From NCBI GenBank assembly GCA_009767595.1, contig VSDK01010258.1, positions 173,063 to 237,062 on the forward strand: DNA of 64,000 nucleotides, in the 5' to 3' direction. The notes under the pieces are model-generated. The model was not told where the DNA came from. It saw nothing but the letters and a program-made list of their open reading frames with translations, and searched no databases. Each line of letters begins with the position of its first letter. Position 1 is the stretch's first letter. Positions 1-12,059 of the stretch are shown here, in pieces. A program made the position numbers and the translations under genes. This DNA is from Symbiodinium kawagutii. Taxonomy: Eukaryota; Sar; Dinophyceae; Suessiales; Symbiodiniaceae.

Positions 1-36
<36 letters not shown>
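1..36. repeat. (AGC)12 trinucleotide array
   Basis: Twelve perfect AGC units sit at the extreme left edge, so the array may continue outside the window. Read on the minus strand in the frame of the glucan synthase exon that precedes it, the units are CTG leucine codons, which would extend a hydrophobic segment. It could also be intronic if a donor lies just upstream. Confidence 0.95.
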
Positions 37-38
<2 letters not shown>

Positions 39-3000
39 AATCGACAACAAGCCATAACAAGCAAAAAGAAAAATGTTAATGTTATCATGAAAACCGAGTG
101 ACACAATACAGTACAAGATCTGCAAAGCAGGTCTGTAGTGGGAGTTCCAGTAAGCCAAAAAAGCGTCCATCAATGTGTAGCTTTTGTTTGCGTGAGGTCT
201 TCCTGTGTTCACATACTCGGCGGTGTTTGCAACAAAGGTAGTTCTGACTGAGGAAGACATAGCCTTGTTGATGAAGATGAAATAGATCATTGACATGGGA
301 GCGGTCAGAAGATAGTTCTTGAACATCCAAAACGGTCCATACTCAATGCCAAGACCAATGATGGCAGGCAACATGGCACTAAAGGCTGGAGTCAAAAACC
401 ATTCCGCTGCAAGCATGGAGCCCAACTCACCCAGATCTGAAATGGACTTGGAGGCCAAAGTGAGGTAGATGAAAATCAACAAGAAGACTTCAGTGCTGAT
501 GTCCACAATGACATTGTGGATGTACCAAGCAACGGTGGCAAAGTACAATGCAAAAGTCTCCATGACCGATGCATTGCCACACAGGGCTCGCAAGTCTCGA
601 GTGCGGAGCAAACCGACAGATCCGCTTGCAATCTTCCAAAAAAAGCCTGAACCTGCAAGGAATTGGACTTCACGACCTTTCTCCCATTCCAAGTAGTCCT
701 GGATCACCAAGAGTCAGAATCACCCAAGTGGACTAAGTGGACCATCGCGGAAATATCTCAAAAATCAAACATGGTGTCCGTTTGTACTGAAAGCACATCG
801 ACACGATTTGGGAGTACATGGGTGTGCATCTAACAGGGTGAACAATCCCGAAATGAACAGCTTAAACTTTGATGCATTCATGTACCATTTCTTGTTAGTC
901 ATTTCCAAAGCAAGTAGGCAACAAAAGAGTCTTAAAGATTAAAAGAAAAAAGAAGACCAACAAAATCCCAGCTTCTGTGTGAAGTGATTGCTCGTGCCTG
1001 GTCTTCACATTTAAGCCAGCAAAAATGTCCTCTGACAAGTTGATGTGGGGAGAAGCTTTTGACACAGAGCCTCTGTTAGCAGCCCAGAAAGCGTCCATGA
1101 AATCAGGATGGCCGTAGTGCATGCGAACCGTCAAGAATTCCAAGAGACGTTGAACTAAGGTACCAAAGGTCCACTCTGCATCCTGAGCTATGAACATTTG
1201 ACTGAACCGAAACCAAACTGACTGGCAAGAACATGGATCGAAAGAACTGTCTTGAAGCCACCCATATGGCTTATTCCTGAACCAACAAAATGTGTTCTTT
1301 CAAAATCATGATCGACCTTCTACCCATACTTCTCCAACGTACTTCGTCTTCCTGTCTTCCGACCCAGCACTTGATCGTTTCAGTTGAGACTCTGCCATGA
1401 TTTGTCCAACGAGGCCATGCTCTCTGGTAAAGATGTGCTCTCGGAAGCCAATGATGCGAGCCTGCAGCTTCACTCGCTGATCGTAGTCGCCTTCAGCTCC
1501 GCACCGTCTGATCTAAACCAATGCAAATCGTGAATGTGGTACCCACACGTGCATGAAAACAGTATGTACTTGACATGCATCATACGTTTGTAAGATATCT
1601 GTAAGATATCTATACAGTTTGCATACATATATGATATATGTATTAATTCATACACTGTAATGTTCTTGTGATTAAAATTTATCCATGAAGCAAAATGAGA
1701 ACTCATAGGACTTGTAAGGTTGAGATCCGGAAATGATGCAATAATTAGGGCAGTCCATTGCAAAAATCAACCATGACTGAAACATTTTCTGTCATGCCCA
1801 CCTTCTATCAGATTCCGACGATGGAAACCTTGCAGGACCACCGGAACTTTGAAGGTTTCGCCAGAGTAGCAGCCCATGTTTGCATCCATCATCTGCACGA
1901 AATGACCTTCAGCAAATCGAAGAGCTCCCAGCTGATTTCCAGCTTTGCCCTGTGTCAAGTTTCCAACAGAACCAATCAGAAGACCTCTTGCGCGGGGCAG
2001 GACGTGAACCACCTCAATGGGCCATCCAGATCCTCCTTCGATTGGAAGATGTTTGATGAGAACTGATGCATGTTTGAAGCGAATGTCTGTCCAAGCTTCA
2101 GAACTTGACTTGCAAACATGAGCGTCAATCATCTCTTCGAGCTGTGGATGACTTTTGCCACGTTGAAAATCAATGCAAACGAAGAAGGGACAGCCACTGT
2201 GCTTCGACAGCATGTAGTGGACATCATGCTCACGCTTTGTGAGTTCTGCCTTCTCCAAGCGGGCCGTGCCACAGTTCACTGAGCGTTCTGTCAAAATAGC
2301 AGTGTTTTCATCAACGATTTCTTGAACTGTGTAGAACCTCCCTGAGCGGAAGCCTTGCAAACCTTTGATCTTTTCTTGTCCCCACAAACGTCCCAACAAA
2401 GCAGGGTGTCTTGCCATAGAGCTTGTACCCTGACTACCTGACCCATCACCAGTGCTGCTTTCTGTAGAGACCTTAGCTACCATGTCACCATCTGGACTTT
2501 CTGCAGGTTCTGACATGGCCGCTTCGACCAGGGCTTGCACTTGGACACCATCACTGAGGATGGCATCGACTTCTTGCTGAGTTTTGGCTCGTTTTTTGAT
2601 CTTGGCCATGGCTCGGCTTTTCCAAATCTTGTCCATGGCTCGTTTGGTCACCGCATCTTCTGCATTCAAAGAGTCCAAGGTCAAGCGCACCCGATCATTG
2701 ACACGTAGACCATGCGGCCCTGGAGAGGTAATGACCCCGTGCTGAATCTTCACTTGTTGAGATTTCCCCAGGCTGAGTTTCCCATAGGTTTGATGTGCCA
2801 TGATCAGCTGAGCATGCCGTCGGATGTCCTCAAAGCTCGGAGTATCAGATGTCTCCCTCGACAGCAGGACCTTCAAGGCACGGTGGTAGTGAACTGCACC
2901 ATTCACTGTGCGAATCACACTCTGCGCTCGATGCGAAGCCCATTCTCGAACCTTATCCTGTCGAGCCTTTGAAGCACCACTCACTATGTCTTCGTAGAGT

Positions 3001-6000
3001 TGAGTTGGATGCATCCCTTCGTTCTGAGCAAAGATCTCCCATTCACGTGGCAGTTGAGAGATCAGGAATTCCAACATAGTTGAAACTGCTCCTTGTTTGG
3101 GTTCTCCAACAAGCTCCTTGATATCCATAATGCCTTCTTCACTGTAGACGGGCACAATCTGAGTCAACGAGGGAATGCGGCCCTTGTGAGTTACGCCAAG
3201 AGCATCGCAAGAAGCATCAGCCGCTGGCACATAGGGCTTGAAACTGATGCTGCTGTCACCAAGGATGCACCGAAGACTTGTGAACAAATAGCCCAACCTG
3301 GCCCTGGCACGATCCAACATACATGAGTCCTTCGCAGAGAGCTTCACAGATCCACCTGTCTTGGCAGCGGTTAACAGCTTGCTTCGCATTTTGTTGTCAA
3401 TGAGACACTCCTCATAGAGGCCATCCACCATCATCTCCCACACCTTTGGCCAGTCTTTGCCAAACACAGCCTTAGGTGAAACGTCAGGGCCTTTGCAAAA
3501 GAAAGCTGTCTCCAGACTTGTACTCTTGAGGCTGGCTTCGTCCAAAGAGTTCTAGATGTGTTTGACTCGGTTTCGATTTTTCTGTTCAAAACTCTTTGTT
3601 TCTTTCCATCTCTGTGATGCTGAACAGTGAACACTACAACGGCATCTTCTAGTATTGTGAGTTGTGCACAATAGTGCATGACTCATCTCTGTCTTGGCGA
3701 GCCTAAACTTGCAAAGCCCAAGGAACATTGAGAATGGAGCCATGCGTCATCCAGTTGGCCTCCGCTTTCCTCATCTGAGAGAAGTCTGAAGTCACAGTTT
3801 CCACACGAAACTCCAGAGATGGTATGCTGGTCTCCACGAAACCACGGGCAGCACCCACAGAACTTCCGACGATGGCCACATAGACATTGAAAATGAAATA
3901 CATCCTTGCTTTTGCTTAAAGCCTTAAGATAGAATTAATAAAACAAAATAAAAAGCATTATCTTTTTAAACCTTTAATTTCTTTGAAGATAAAAACAACG
4001 CATTGAAAACAGCCGAGCATCATCAGTAAACTGCTGAGCACCACCAGGGTCCAGGCCACAACGACTGTTGCCACACAAGCGATACAGCGCACATCTTTGA
4101 CCACGAAATCGTTTCCAAAGAGCGACACGGTGTAAGTGCTGCAGAAGTCTTCATCGTCGTCGTTGACCCCACAGAGGTGGTAAGGAGTCAGTGATCGAAC
4201 CAAGGCCACCAGCATGGAGTAATTGCAGAGGAAAGAGAACGCAGCGAAGGTGGTCCAAAACAACGCGATCCTCACAAGGCTCAGGTATTGTCATCGTCAT
4301 GTATCAGTTGGAAAGATTACAAAATATCGCAAGTACAGCCGGTCGTCTGTATGTAGAACATAGATGAACATAGACATACCGGATAGACATTCCAAGATCA
4401 GAGCCACTAATCTGGAAAGCCTGTGGAAAACAAATACGTAGAAAACAAGCCTACACCAGCACGGATCTCAAGCCGTATAAAATCAACAAATGAAATTACT
4501 GAACTCTGTCTGCTCAAACAAATTTCGAACCGAGTCAAACCCACCACCAGCCAATTTTCGAAACCGATCATTAGCACCCCCACAGGTCAAGCCATGCTGG
4601 GAATGAAGAACCAAACGATCTATCCCGAGGCACCAGAAGTTGACAAATGAGAGACACATTGAGACATCACCCCAAAGTAGCAAAAAACCTGTACATAGGA
4701 GACAAATGGGAGCCCAAACTCGTCCGTGCAAAGCAAGACAAAAGGACACAGACCCGACAGGTAAAACATGGCAAAACATGGATCCAACATGCAAACGTTG
4801 AGAGTTACATAGAGTTACGATCAGTAAAGTTGTGGTTCTGAGAATGGTAAATCTGCTTTGGGAGTAGCGGTCCTCTTCCAGTATGCCATGTGCAGCAGCT
4901 GGAATGCGTTCGTTGCCTTGAAGCGTGGAGTGACTCCATATGCAAAGCGAAGTGCAATCCATGCAACTGGAGCATACCAAATGGTCTGTGCCAAGTTCTC
5001 TGGTAAAACGTCCAACTGAGTAGTAATGATCTCTTCTTTAACCTTGCAGAGTCGAAGGAAATCCAGAAAAACATCTGGCCAAGATATCCATGCCCATGCC
5101 ACTGCAAGCAATAGAGTAGGGATGACTCGAAGACCCCGGGTAAAGCGAAGGCAGCGATTCAAATGCTTGCGACCAATCGTTGATTTTGTGGGCGAGTCGG
5201 AAACAAATACTTCACAAGTCATCAAGAAGCAAAGCCAAAGCGAATCAATGAAAGCAAGGCTAAAAGGTGTGAAGCGGGTCAAGGTAGGCTCACGACTGCT
5301 CAAGCCAACCCAATCTTCAAAGGCTTTGCTGTCGTGCAAGAGCACTGCAGACCACAAAAGCCACAGCGCAATTGTCAAGACCCATTTGTAGTTCACGACA
5401 AAGTGGAAACAAACCCAGAGACCGACAGGTTCTTTCCAAGTCTTTTGCACCTTATGTATCTGCGGTCCTTCGATGGATAGAAGTCCACAATCATTGATAT
5501 CATCAAAGTTGATGCCTTGCTTCGGTGCAAAAATGTTGGAGTTGCGGCAAAAGACTTCGAGCGGAAGGCAAATGTCCGCGAAATCCATCTGACAATAAAA
5601 GGTCTGGTTGCCACTGGAATCCTCTGATGAGTCCAGGCTCTTCATCACTTTGCGATGCACACAAGATAACCACTCCTTAGAAAACCAGAATCAAGAATGT
5701 GTTTTGCATTTTGTGCTTCGTTGCTTCCAAACTAGAGTTCCAGGCCCCCAATAGTTGATTCGAGAATCAAAGAACCTGCTGCTTGGTGCTACCATGTACC
5801 CAGAATAGCTTCCCTGTTGCATGACTTAAGGCTCTAAAATGAAAGCTAAGACCAAGCTTCTGGAGAGTGGATCAAGTGCTCAGCCATGGACCCACTCAAA
5901 CGAGAGATCAAAGCTTCGACAAAGTAGCGATGCACAGGGAGACTGTCATCGAAACTTCGTTGGGATGACTGGCCAATCATGTCTTCCCAGGAATGATATC

Positions 6001-7079
6001 CTTCCAGCACTCGCCGCCAAATGTTGTAGCAAGCACGCCTGCACAGCCCACAATGATTGGCTTCAAACAAATATCCAAGCAGTTACAAACATTGACATAC
6101 GCCAAAACAAGATGCAGCACACGAACCCAAATAACCACACATTTGTTCACTCTTGCAAGGCACACTTGTAAGACACCCTTGCAAGCCACACTTGGAGTGA
6201 CCCTTTTGAAATGACCCCTTTGCAAGAGACTCTGATAGATACACTCTTCGTTCAACACTGTTGTGAAACACTGGTGCGAAGCACTGTTGCTACGTTTTAA
6301 AAATGATGTCAGAAACATGCTTCTGAGCACGCTTTTGGGAAGCTGGCATCTGTACGGCCTTAGTCCCCAAACGAACGGTTTCGAACGGCACAAACCAACT
6401 CGAACACACCTACTCCCACACCCCCAGAGGTAAACGAGAACCCTTCGCTACGCGATAGGGAATTCAGAAGTTTGTGCCATCCCTCTCTTGTCTAGCCCTG
6501 CTTTCGGAGGTCGTTCCTTCCTCGAAAAGTGCCGATTTGCCAATCTGACTACTCTACTCTCTTCCCAATCTGAAACTCAAAATCTTTGAAAATCGAAATG
6601 AAATCCTCAGATGTGCTCTTCACAGCGCACCAGCGCCTGCGCACAGCGTCTTGTTCGACAAGTTCAGGGTGCTGACGCCGCTGCTCTTCGGCTGCGACCG
6701 CATCGACTTCGTGCTCAATCTGACGCCTGAGAAAGGAATCAAAAAGAGAAAATGAAAAAAATGAAAGAAAAAGAGGGCATAGAGAGAGTATGAAGAGAAA
6801 GAGAGAGAGAGAGAGACTTGAAGAGTGTAGAGAGAGAGAGAGATGATAAAGGGAGAGAGTATAAAGACAGAGTATAAGAGGAGAATATAGGACTTAGTAT
6901 AAGTATAAGAGGAGCATAAAAATTAATAGAGGAGAGTTCAAAGAAGGTATAAGAGAACGAAGAGGAGTATGAGAGAAATGAGAAAAGTGAGAAGGAAGAG
7001 ACTAGGGGACAGAACGAGAGGAGAACCAAGAGAAGAAAGAGAACTTACTAGAACGCTCTTTGAGGGCCAAGAGATTTGA

Positions 7080-7136
<57 letters not shown>

Positions 7137-7142
7137 CCACGA

Positions 7143-7176
<34 letters not shown>

Positions 7177-7240
7177 TACGACAACAACAACAGCAGCAAC
7201 AACAACAACAACAAGAAGAAGAACAACAACAACAACAACA

Positions 7241-7306
<66 letters not shown>

Positions 7307-8247
7307 CCATCGACAACAACGACGACAACAACGACGACAACAACTGCGACGACAACGACAACGACAACAACAGCAACAGCACAGCAACAGCACAGCAACA
7401 GCGACAAAAACAAAGACAACAACAAAGACAAAGAAAGTACTGATGCAGCACCCGGCAGAAGGTCCAAAACTACATGTTGTGCATGCATGTGTATGCATAT
7501 TGGTTTATTTGCATCATACACCACGCATCGTGATGGGAGACTCTACAAACCAACGTTGGAGACCCTCTGAGACCCTCGGAGCCTCAAACGGTCCGACTGA
7601 ACTTGGAGATGTGTATTCACCAACAAAGCCAGGAAGTGCCTGCGAAACAGAGCGACTTTCATGTCCACTTGCAGAAAGAGATCGTGCCACTTTCTAGAAC
7701 AAAAAATAAAGAAATCTTAAAGAAGAAGAGAAATACCGATAAATTCATGATAAATCCAAATCGTAAATGAAAGAATAAGAAAGCGGGGAAAGGCAGACTC
7801 AGTATGACTTGGCGCTTGCACATCCAGCCTCATGCTCGTGCCGGTGCTAGTCAGCCAACCTTTCATGTCTGTGTCATCGCCCGCTGTGAACATACTTTCC
7901 TCGATGACACTGCTGAGAAACAGCGGATTGGCCTTGCAAGCGGGCTACAAAGAACAAGTGAAAGAAAATGTTGGTGAAGAAAATGTTGGTTTCAGATGTC
8001 ATAAGATGTCCTTTCGTGTTGACCTCGCCTTGAAGAGCAAACTCACCGACAGAGTCACGCGCATCCCGAGGAAGTCCACCGTGGCGTCGGAGCGCCCGGT
8101 GACTTCTTCTGCTTCGGCGAAGGCCCCCGTGGAGTCCAAGAGCTCCAGGAGATGTCGACGCGTCACCGTTTTGTTTCCGATGAGCTCCGTGCGCCGCAGC
8201 TCCGCATCCGTGAAGCCATAGACAGCCATGGAGCGATCCGATTGCTC
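1..8247 (-). CDS. GT48 1,3-beta-glucan (callose) synthase, C-terminal part of a larger gene, truncated at left edge
   Basis: Membrane enzyme that polymerises UDP-glucose into 1,3-beta-glucan. Frame-consistent exons: 8047-8247, 7829-7932, 6553-6726, 5858-6038, about 4857-5675, 4380-4420 (41 nt), 3972-4279, 3709-3908, 1802-3551, 1343-1496, 973-1201, and 698 leftward past the edge. Family hallmarks are seen: KTWKEP before the first membrane block; PSLTQIVPVYSEEGIMD; REWASHRAQSVIRTVNGAV; GNQLGALRF followed by MMDANMG; IIGFREHIFTREHG; FGTLVQRLL; VRMHYGHPDF; and RGSVSKASPHINLSEDIFAG. These follow the order known in plant and fungal FKS1/callose synthases. Multi-pass segments lie before the catalytic block and again after 698. 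Donors are mostly GT; GC donors are used at 973 (GAA|GCTGGG), 5858 and 7829. The N-terminal exons join without a frame break to the glycoside-hydrolase-like exons upstream. The C-terminus is missing. Family assignment is secure; exact ends of the 4857 exon are tentative. Confidence 0.9.
6739..7030. repeat. Purine-rich low-complexity tract
   Basis: GA/AG-rich on the plus strand with short GAGA runs and AGAG-TATAA variants. It lies in the glucan synthase intron between exons 6553-6726 and 7829-7932. The open frames on the minus strand (Ser/Leu/Phe-rich) are a composition effect and I do not call a gene. Confidence 0.85.
7078..7437. repeat. Compound (AAC)n/(GAC)n trinucleotide array
   Basis: About 360 bases of AAC triplets with blocks of GAC, alternating AACGAC, AAG and CAACAG, all in one 3-base register. 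Several frames are open on both strands (poly-Asn, poly-Thr, poly-Val) only because the unit contains no stop. It sits inside an intron of the glucan synthase gene, so it is not translated there. Confidence 0.95.
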
Positions 8248-8336
8248 CTGGAAATGAGAATAAGAAAATGAGAAACTGAAGAGAAACTGAAGAAAATGAG
8301 AAAATGAGAAAATGAAAAAAAGAAAGCCAATTGCTC
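8248..8336 (-). other. 89-nt GA-AG intron flanked by a 13-nt direct repeat
   Basis: Between two exons that read WLQ and EQSDRS. The plus-strand copies at 8238-8250 and 8328-8340 differ at one base in 13 (minus strand: CAGGAGCAAT, then C or T, then GG). Removing the interval gives a GA donor and an AG acceptor and keeps phase 0. The intron body is pyrimidine-rich (TTTCTCATTTTC-type repeats). Confidence 0.75.
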
Positions 8337-11300
8337 CTGCAACCAACGAATGAAAGCCTCAGAAGTCTCCCAGGTCTCAGCAGATGCACCACGCCCACGA
8401 CCATTGTACTGGAGCCGGTGATAGGAAAATGCTCCGTTCACTTTCGCAAGACCCCAACCGCAGTAACCTTTGAGGTGACTGTATTGAACAGGAACTTCCC
8501 CATCATCCAAAGCTTCAGCCACCTTCGTTGCTAGCAGCTTCCCATATGGCATGGCAGAAATATCTTCAAGGATCTTCCTGGAAGCATTGTTTTGCATCAG
8601 TTGCTCCAAGTTGTAACAGTTCTGTGGAGTCTTCCCATCTTGGCCAACAGGCCGTGTCCTTCTGCACACCAGCAAACACAAAGAGCTCAGTCCCACAAGA
8701 AGAAACAAACTGCAGGCCGCGTAAAAAACAATGAGAGTCACCCCACGCTTCATCCAAACTACAGAGCAGGCAGATGGTGAGACGTAGCCTTCAATGGGTG
8801 GTGAATCGAAGCGAAATCGCTGGGCAGACTCAACAGTTTCAAAGCGCTTTTGGATGCAGTGCTGGCCAAAAGTGTGGAATTGACCAACAAGTCCTTTGTA
8901 TGCCACAGAGAGCATGCCAGCATCGGTCATGGGGCCACAGCTCGAATGGCCAAACTTGGATTTCAGCCCTTCTCTGCAGTTTTCATACTCTTGATCTGCG
9001 CTCCAAACGTCCAACCATTCGTCAATGATGGCTCCGGTAATGCAGAACCCAAGGCTGGAAGCATCTTTGAGACCAGAGGTTGGAGCGCTGGTGCCACCAT
9101 TCCACACCTCATACAATGCTCTGTGTTGCTTATCAGGTTGGATCGAGCCCTGAACATAGGCTGGAAAGCCAAATTCAAAAATCACTGGCTTCACACTTCC
9201 AGAGACTTCTTCAAGAGTCACCGTGGCACCCACTATCTTCTGCTTGGGCTGGCTAAAGATTTCTTTGATGCGACGAATCGCCCTTGCTTCAACATCATCC
9301 GCCACTGCATGCAGCTTCAATATCCATGTATCAAAGAGACCTGACCGAAACCAAAATGCAAAATCAATATACAGTAATTCTCAAAGCTAAAATGATGACT
9401 TCTTCCAGGCGTTTCAGAAACTCAAAAAGCCTCCTCTGCACACCAAGACATGCTTGAATCATAAGGATCTAGAAGGGACCAGAACAAATTAGACCCATGA
9501 AGGAGGAAAGAAATTGCATAAGAAGTATCAAAGGAGCAATCCGAAACTATTGAAAAACAAATGCATTTTTTTTTACTCTTCTCGTCCCCTGGATTTGTTC
9601 AGCTCTGTCCAAGTTCTTTGAAGTCTTGGGTTGCGCACCGTGCCCATTGAAGCTGCAAGACTGTGCCATCTCTTCCTAGGCTGTCAAGTTCGGACGCAAA
9701 GATGCTGTGATGAAATCCTCAAATGAACAAAAATGAACTGCGTCAACGAACTGTGTCAATGACCTGTGTCAAGTACATCAAGTACCATGTCATGACTGAG
9801 GCTCCAAGGATGTTGGGACTTGCACTTGCCCTGCCGCCACCGGATGGCATCCAACCACCCGCTCCAACCAGAAGACGAAAGCCGTGAGATATTCGTCGTT
9901 CGCAGGTACCGAGAGGAAGATCTCCGGGCCGAGCTCAACCGTCAGCGCCAAAGGTCGATCAAACTTGAAAGCTCCAGGCAAGTCGTCACGTGCATCACAA
10001 CCTGGTCGTGGATATTCGCAGTGGAACTCGTGCTGCGCCTCTCGGATTGTTTGAAGAATGCCCTGAGCAGCAAGTAAGGAAGCAATAAGAAGAATCAGTA
10101 AGAACGATAACAAAGATGACAAAGCAAATGAAAAAGCGAATCTGGTTGTTTGCAAATTGTTCAACAATAGTTCTCTTAGATCTGAACATATTGGCTATTG
10201 GTCATTGCTAGAAGTTTCAAACTGGCGATTTCAAGCTAAACAACTTAAACCCCCAGGTCAAAGGCCTGCAAATCCCGCACGGCATTCAAAGCATCCAAAA
10301 GGTCTCCAGTAGATGAGATGCAATTCTGGAAATTCTTGACATTGGTTTTTGCCCCAGCAACGCATGATGTGGGCAAAAGAGATGTTGGAGATGGCAAACC
10401 AACCAAATTCCACATGAGAATGGTGTCAGGTGTGGAGAGTTTCTCATTTTGCACCGCCGCGGAATACTGCAGAAAATCGGAGAAATGGTTCTTCAGGGTC
10501 TCATGAGTTGCGGGTAAACTCCATGCACCATCTTTCCAATACCACGAGATGTCGAAGGACGGGATGACACGAAGATCTGCTTCGGCGGCTGATTCCAAGA
10601 ACTGCGCGTGGCTTCGGTGGTAGAAACTCCACGGGGCCAAGAGGAGCACGTTCGCACCCAATTCGTTGCGGATCACAGGAAGATCTCTGGCATGGATGTC
10701 CTGTGACAGATGTCCTATGACACACTACACTTAACCAGCTAGTTGGAATTCTTGAATCAAAATACCACAAGGACTTGAACAAATGTGATAGAAATTTCAG
10801 CTTCAGCTCCTGGTAGTTTTGGTTGTAGGGATCTCGGCTGCGATCTACGAAAACATCATGATAACCAACAGGCTCTGGCCAGTACTTTACTGCATGAATC
10901 GCAGTCGATGAATTGATTGCATCTCCAGTGTCCATATCGATCTCTTCGAATTCGGCACAAGAACATGTGTCTGTGGTGCAGGCCCACGGGGCTTTGATTC
11001 GCACCTGGGTTGGTACTAGCGCGGCTCCTGGCGAGAGAGGGAGATTCGGAATTTCGAAATTTTCTGTATCTATAAGTTCATTCTATAATTGTGTTTTCAT
11101 CCAATTCTACAACTCATTGTACTTATTCTAAGATTCTTCGTTTCCTCTTCAATTTCAATCATGCATCCTTCAGGAACACCGGGAGAGTGCTCCTTCAAGT
11201 GCTAGAGTGAGCGTGAGCCAAGAAAGCGTAAGCATTGTCAACGCGGAGCTGGCAAGCTGATCTGCTCAACTTCTATCAACTTCTCTCTATCCGATTCCTT

Positions 11301-11537
11301 GAGCACAAAAAAGCTGTGAATCTGTGACGTGTTGTGGGTTGAGTCTGCACATGTTTGCACCATGGCTGAAGTGCAGTGAAAAAGTCTCAAAGCGAAGGAT
11401 TCAACTTCGGATTCAAAGCAGTAAGAAATGGCAGCTGCAGGAGTTGCTTTGTTTTCTGCATCGAGGAGGTTCGCTCCGAATTTCGGAGATGTTTCTTGCC
11501 ATGGTACAACAATGCACAAAGCCAGGCTTTGCCGCAC
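8337..11537 (-). CDS. Glycoside hydrolase (clan A / glucanosyltransferase)-like ectodomain with one membrane anchor, apparently fused to the glucan synthase
   Basis: Exons about 11243-11537, 10808-11027, 10251-10686, about 9800-10062 and 8337-9340. The fold looks like a TIM barrel of the GH17/GH72/GH5 type: DLPVIRNELGANVLLLAPW, then AEADLRVIPSFDISW, and near the end VIFEFGFPAY and IIDEWLDVW, which resemble the nucleophile strand (EFG) and the D-E-W segment of these enzymes. After it, about residues encoded near 8690-8750 form a single hydrophobic segment (LIVFYAACSLFLLVGLSSL) followed by CRRTR, so the barrel would be outside the cell and the rest inside. The usual W-x-x-N-E acid/base motif reads TILMWNLVGLPS, with Leu where Glu is expected. 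Exon phases match from 11243 through to 8047 except the junction into 9340, which I could not settle. The true start lies upstream of 11537 and was not found. Confidence 0.6.
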
Positions 11538-12059
11538 TGCTTACCATCTTGAGTGTCTCATGTCTCTCCCCAGTGAAAGCATGTGAAAAAACTCTTTTTC
11601 AGTGTATGCTCCGAGTAGATCGCCTTCAACCTTTGGACATTCAGCGATCTCCACTCAAAAGTGAAACCCCTTGCCACAGCATGATGTTGCACGCCTACGA
11701 CCGGAATTCTTTTCTAGGTTGGTCTCTTACTTTCAGACATCGGGAACTTGCACTGAGTTCATCTTCGGGGCGCCAGCCTTTCAAATCGATGGAAATTGCA
11801 CATATCTGAGATCTTTCTTGCCACCATCTTCTGTCCAAATGAGCTTGTTCTTTGCTGCGCACTTGCCATTGCTACTCTTCGCAGTGACAGTATGGCAACA
11901 TGTTCAAGTGCTGGACTTCAGTGCAACATGTTCCTTCCAGCGCAGTTCCTCCACCATCTTCGCGGCGATCAAATCTGCGAAAGGTGACTTGAACAAAAAC
12001 TCCTTTTAGGTAAAGCTCATCTCATGTCATCTCTTCGTTTTCTTTGCACAAAGGTTTTC

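Noticed and set aside
5026..5391. Plus-strand 121-codon basic frame
   Set aside because: Antisense shadow of the glucan synthase membrane exon 4857-5675.
7048..7570. Long poly-Asn, poly-Thr, poly-Val and Cys/Arg frames on both strands
   Set aside because: Produced by the triplet array, which lies inside an intron of the glucan synthase.
11324..12009. Plus-strand frames of 161 and 112 codons
   Set aside because: No splice context or recognisable domain; the minus strand at 11243-11537 joins in phase to the glycoside-hydrolase-like exon.
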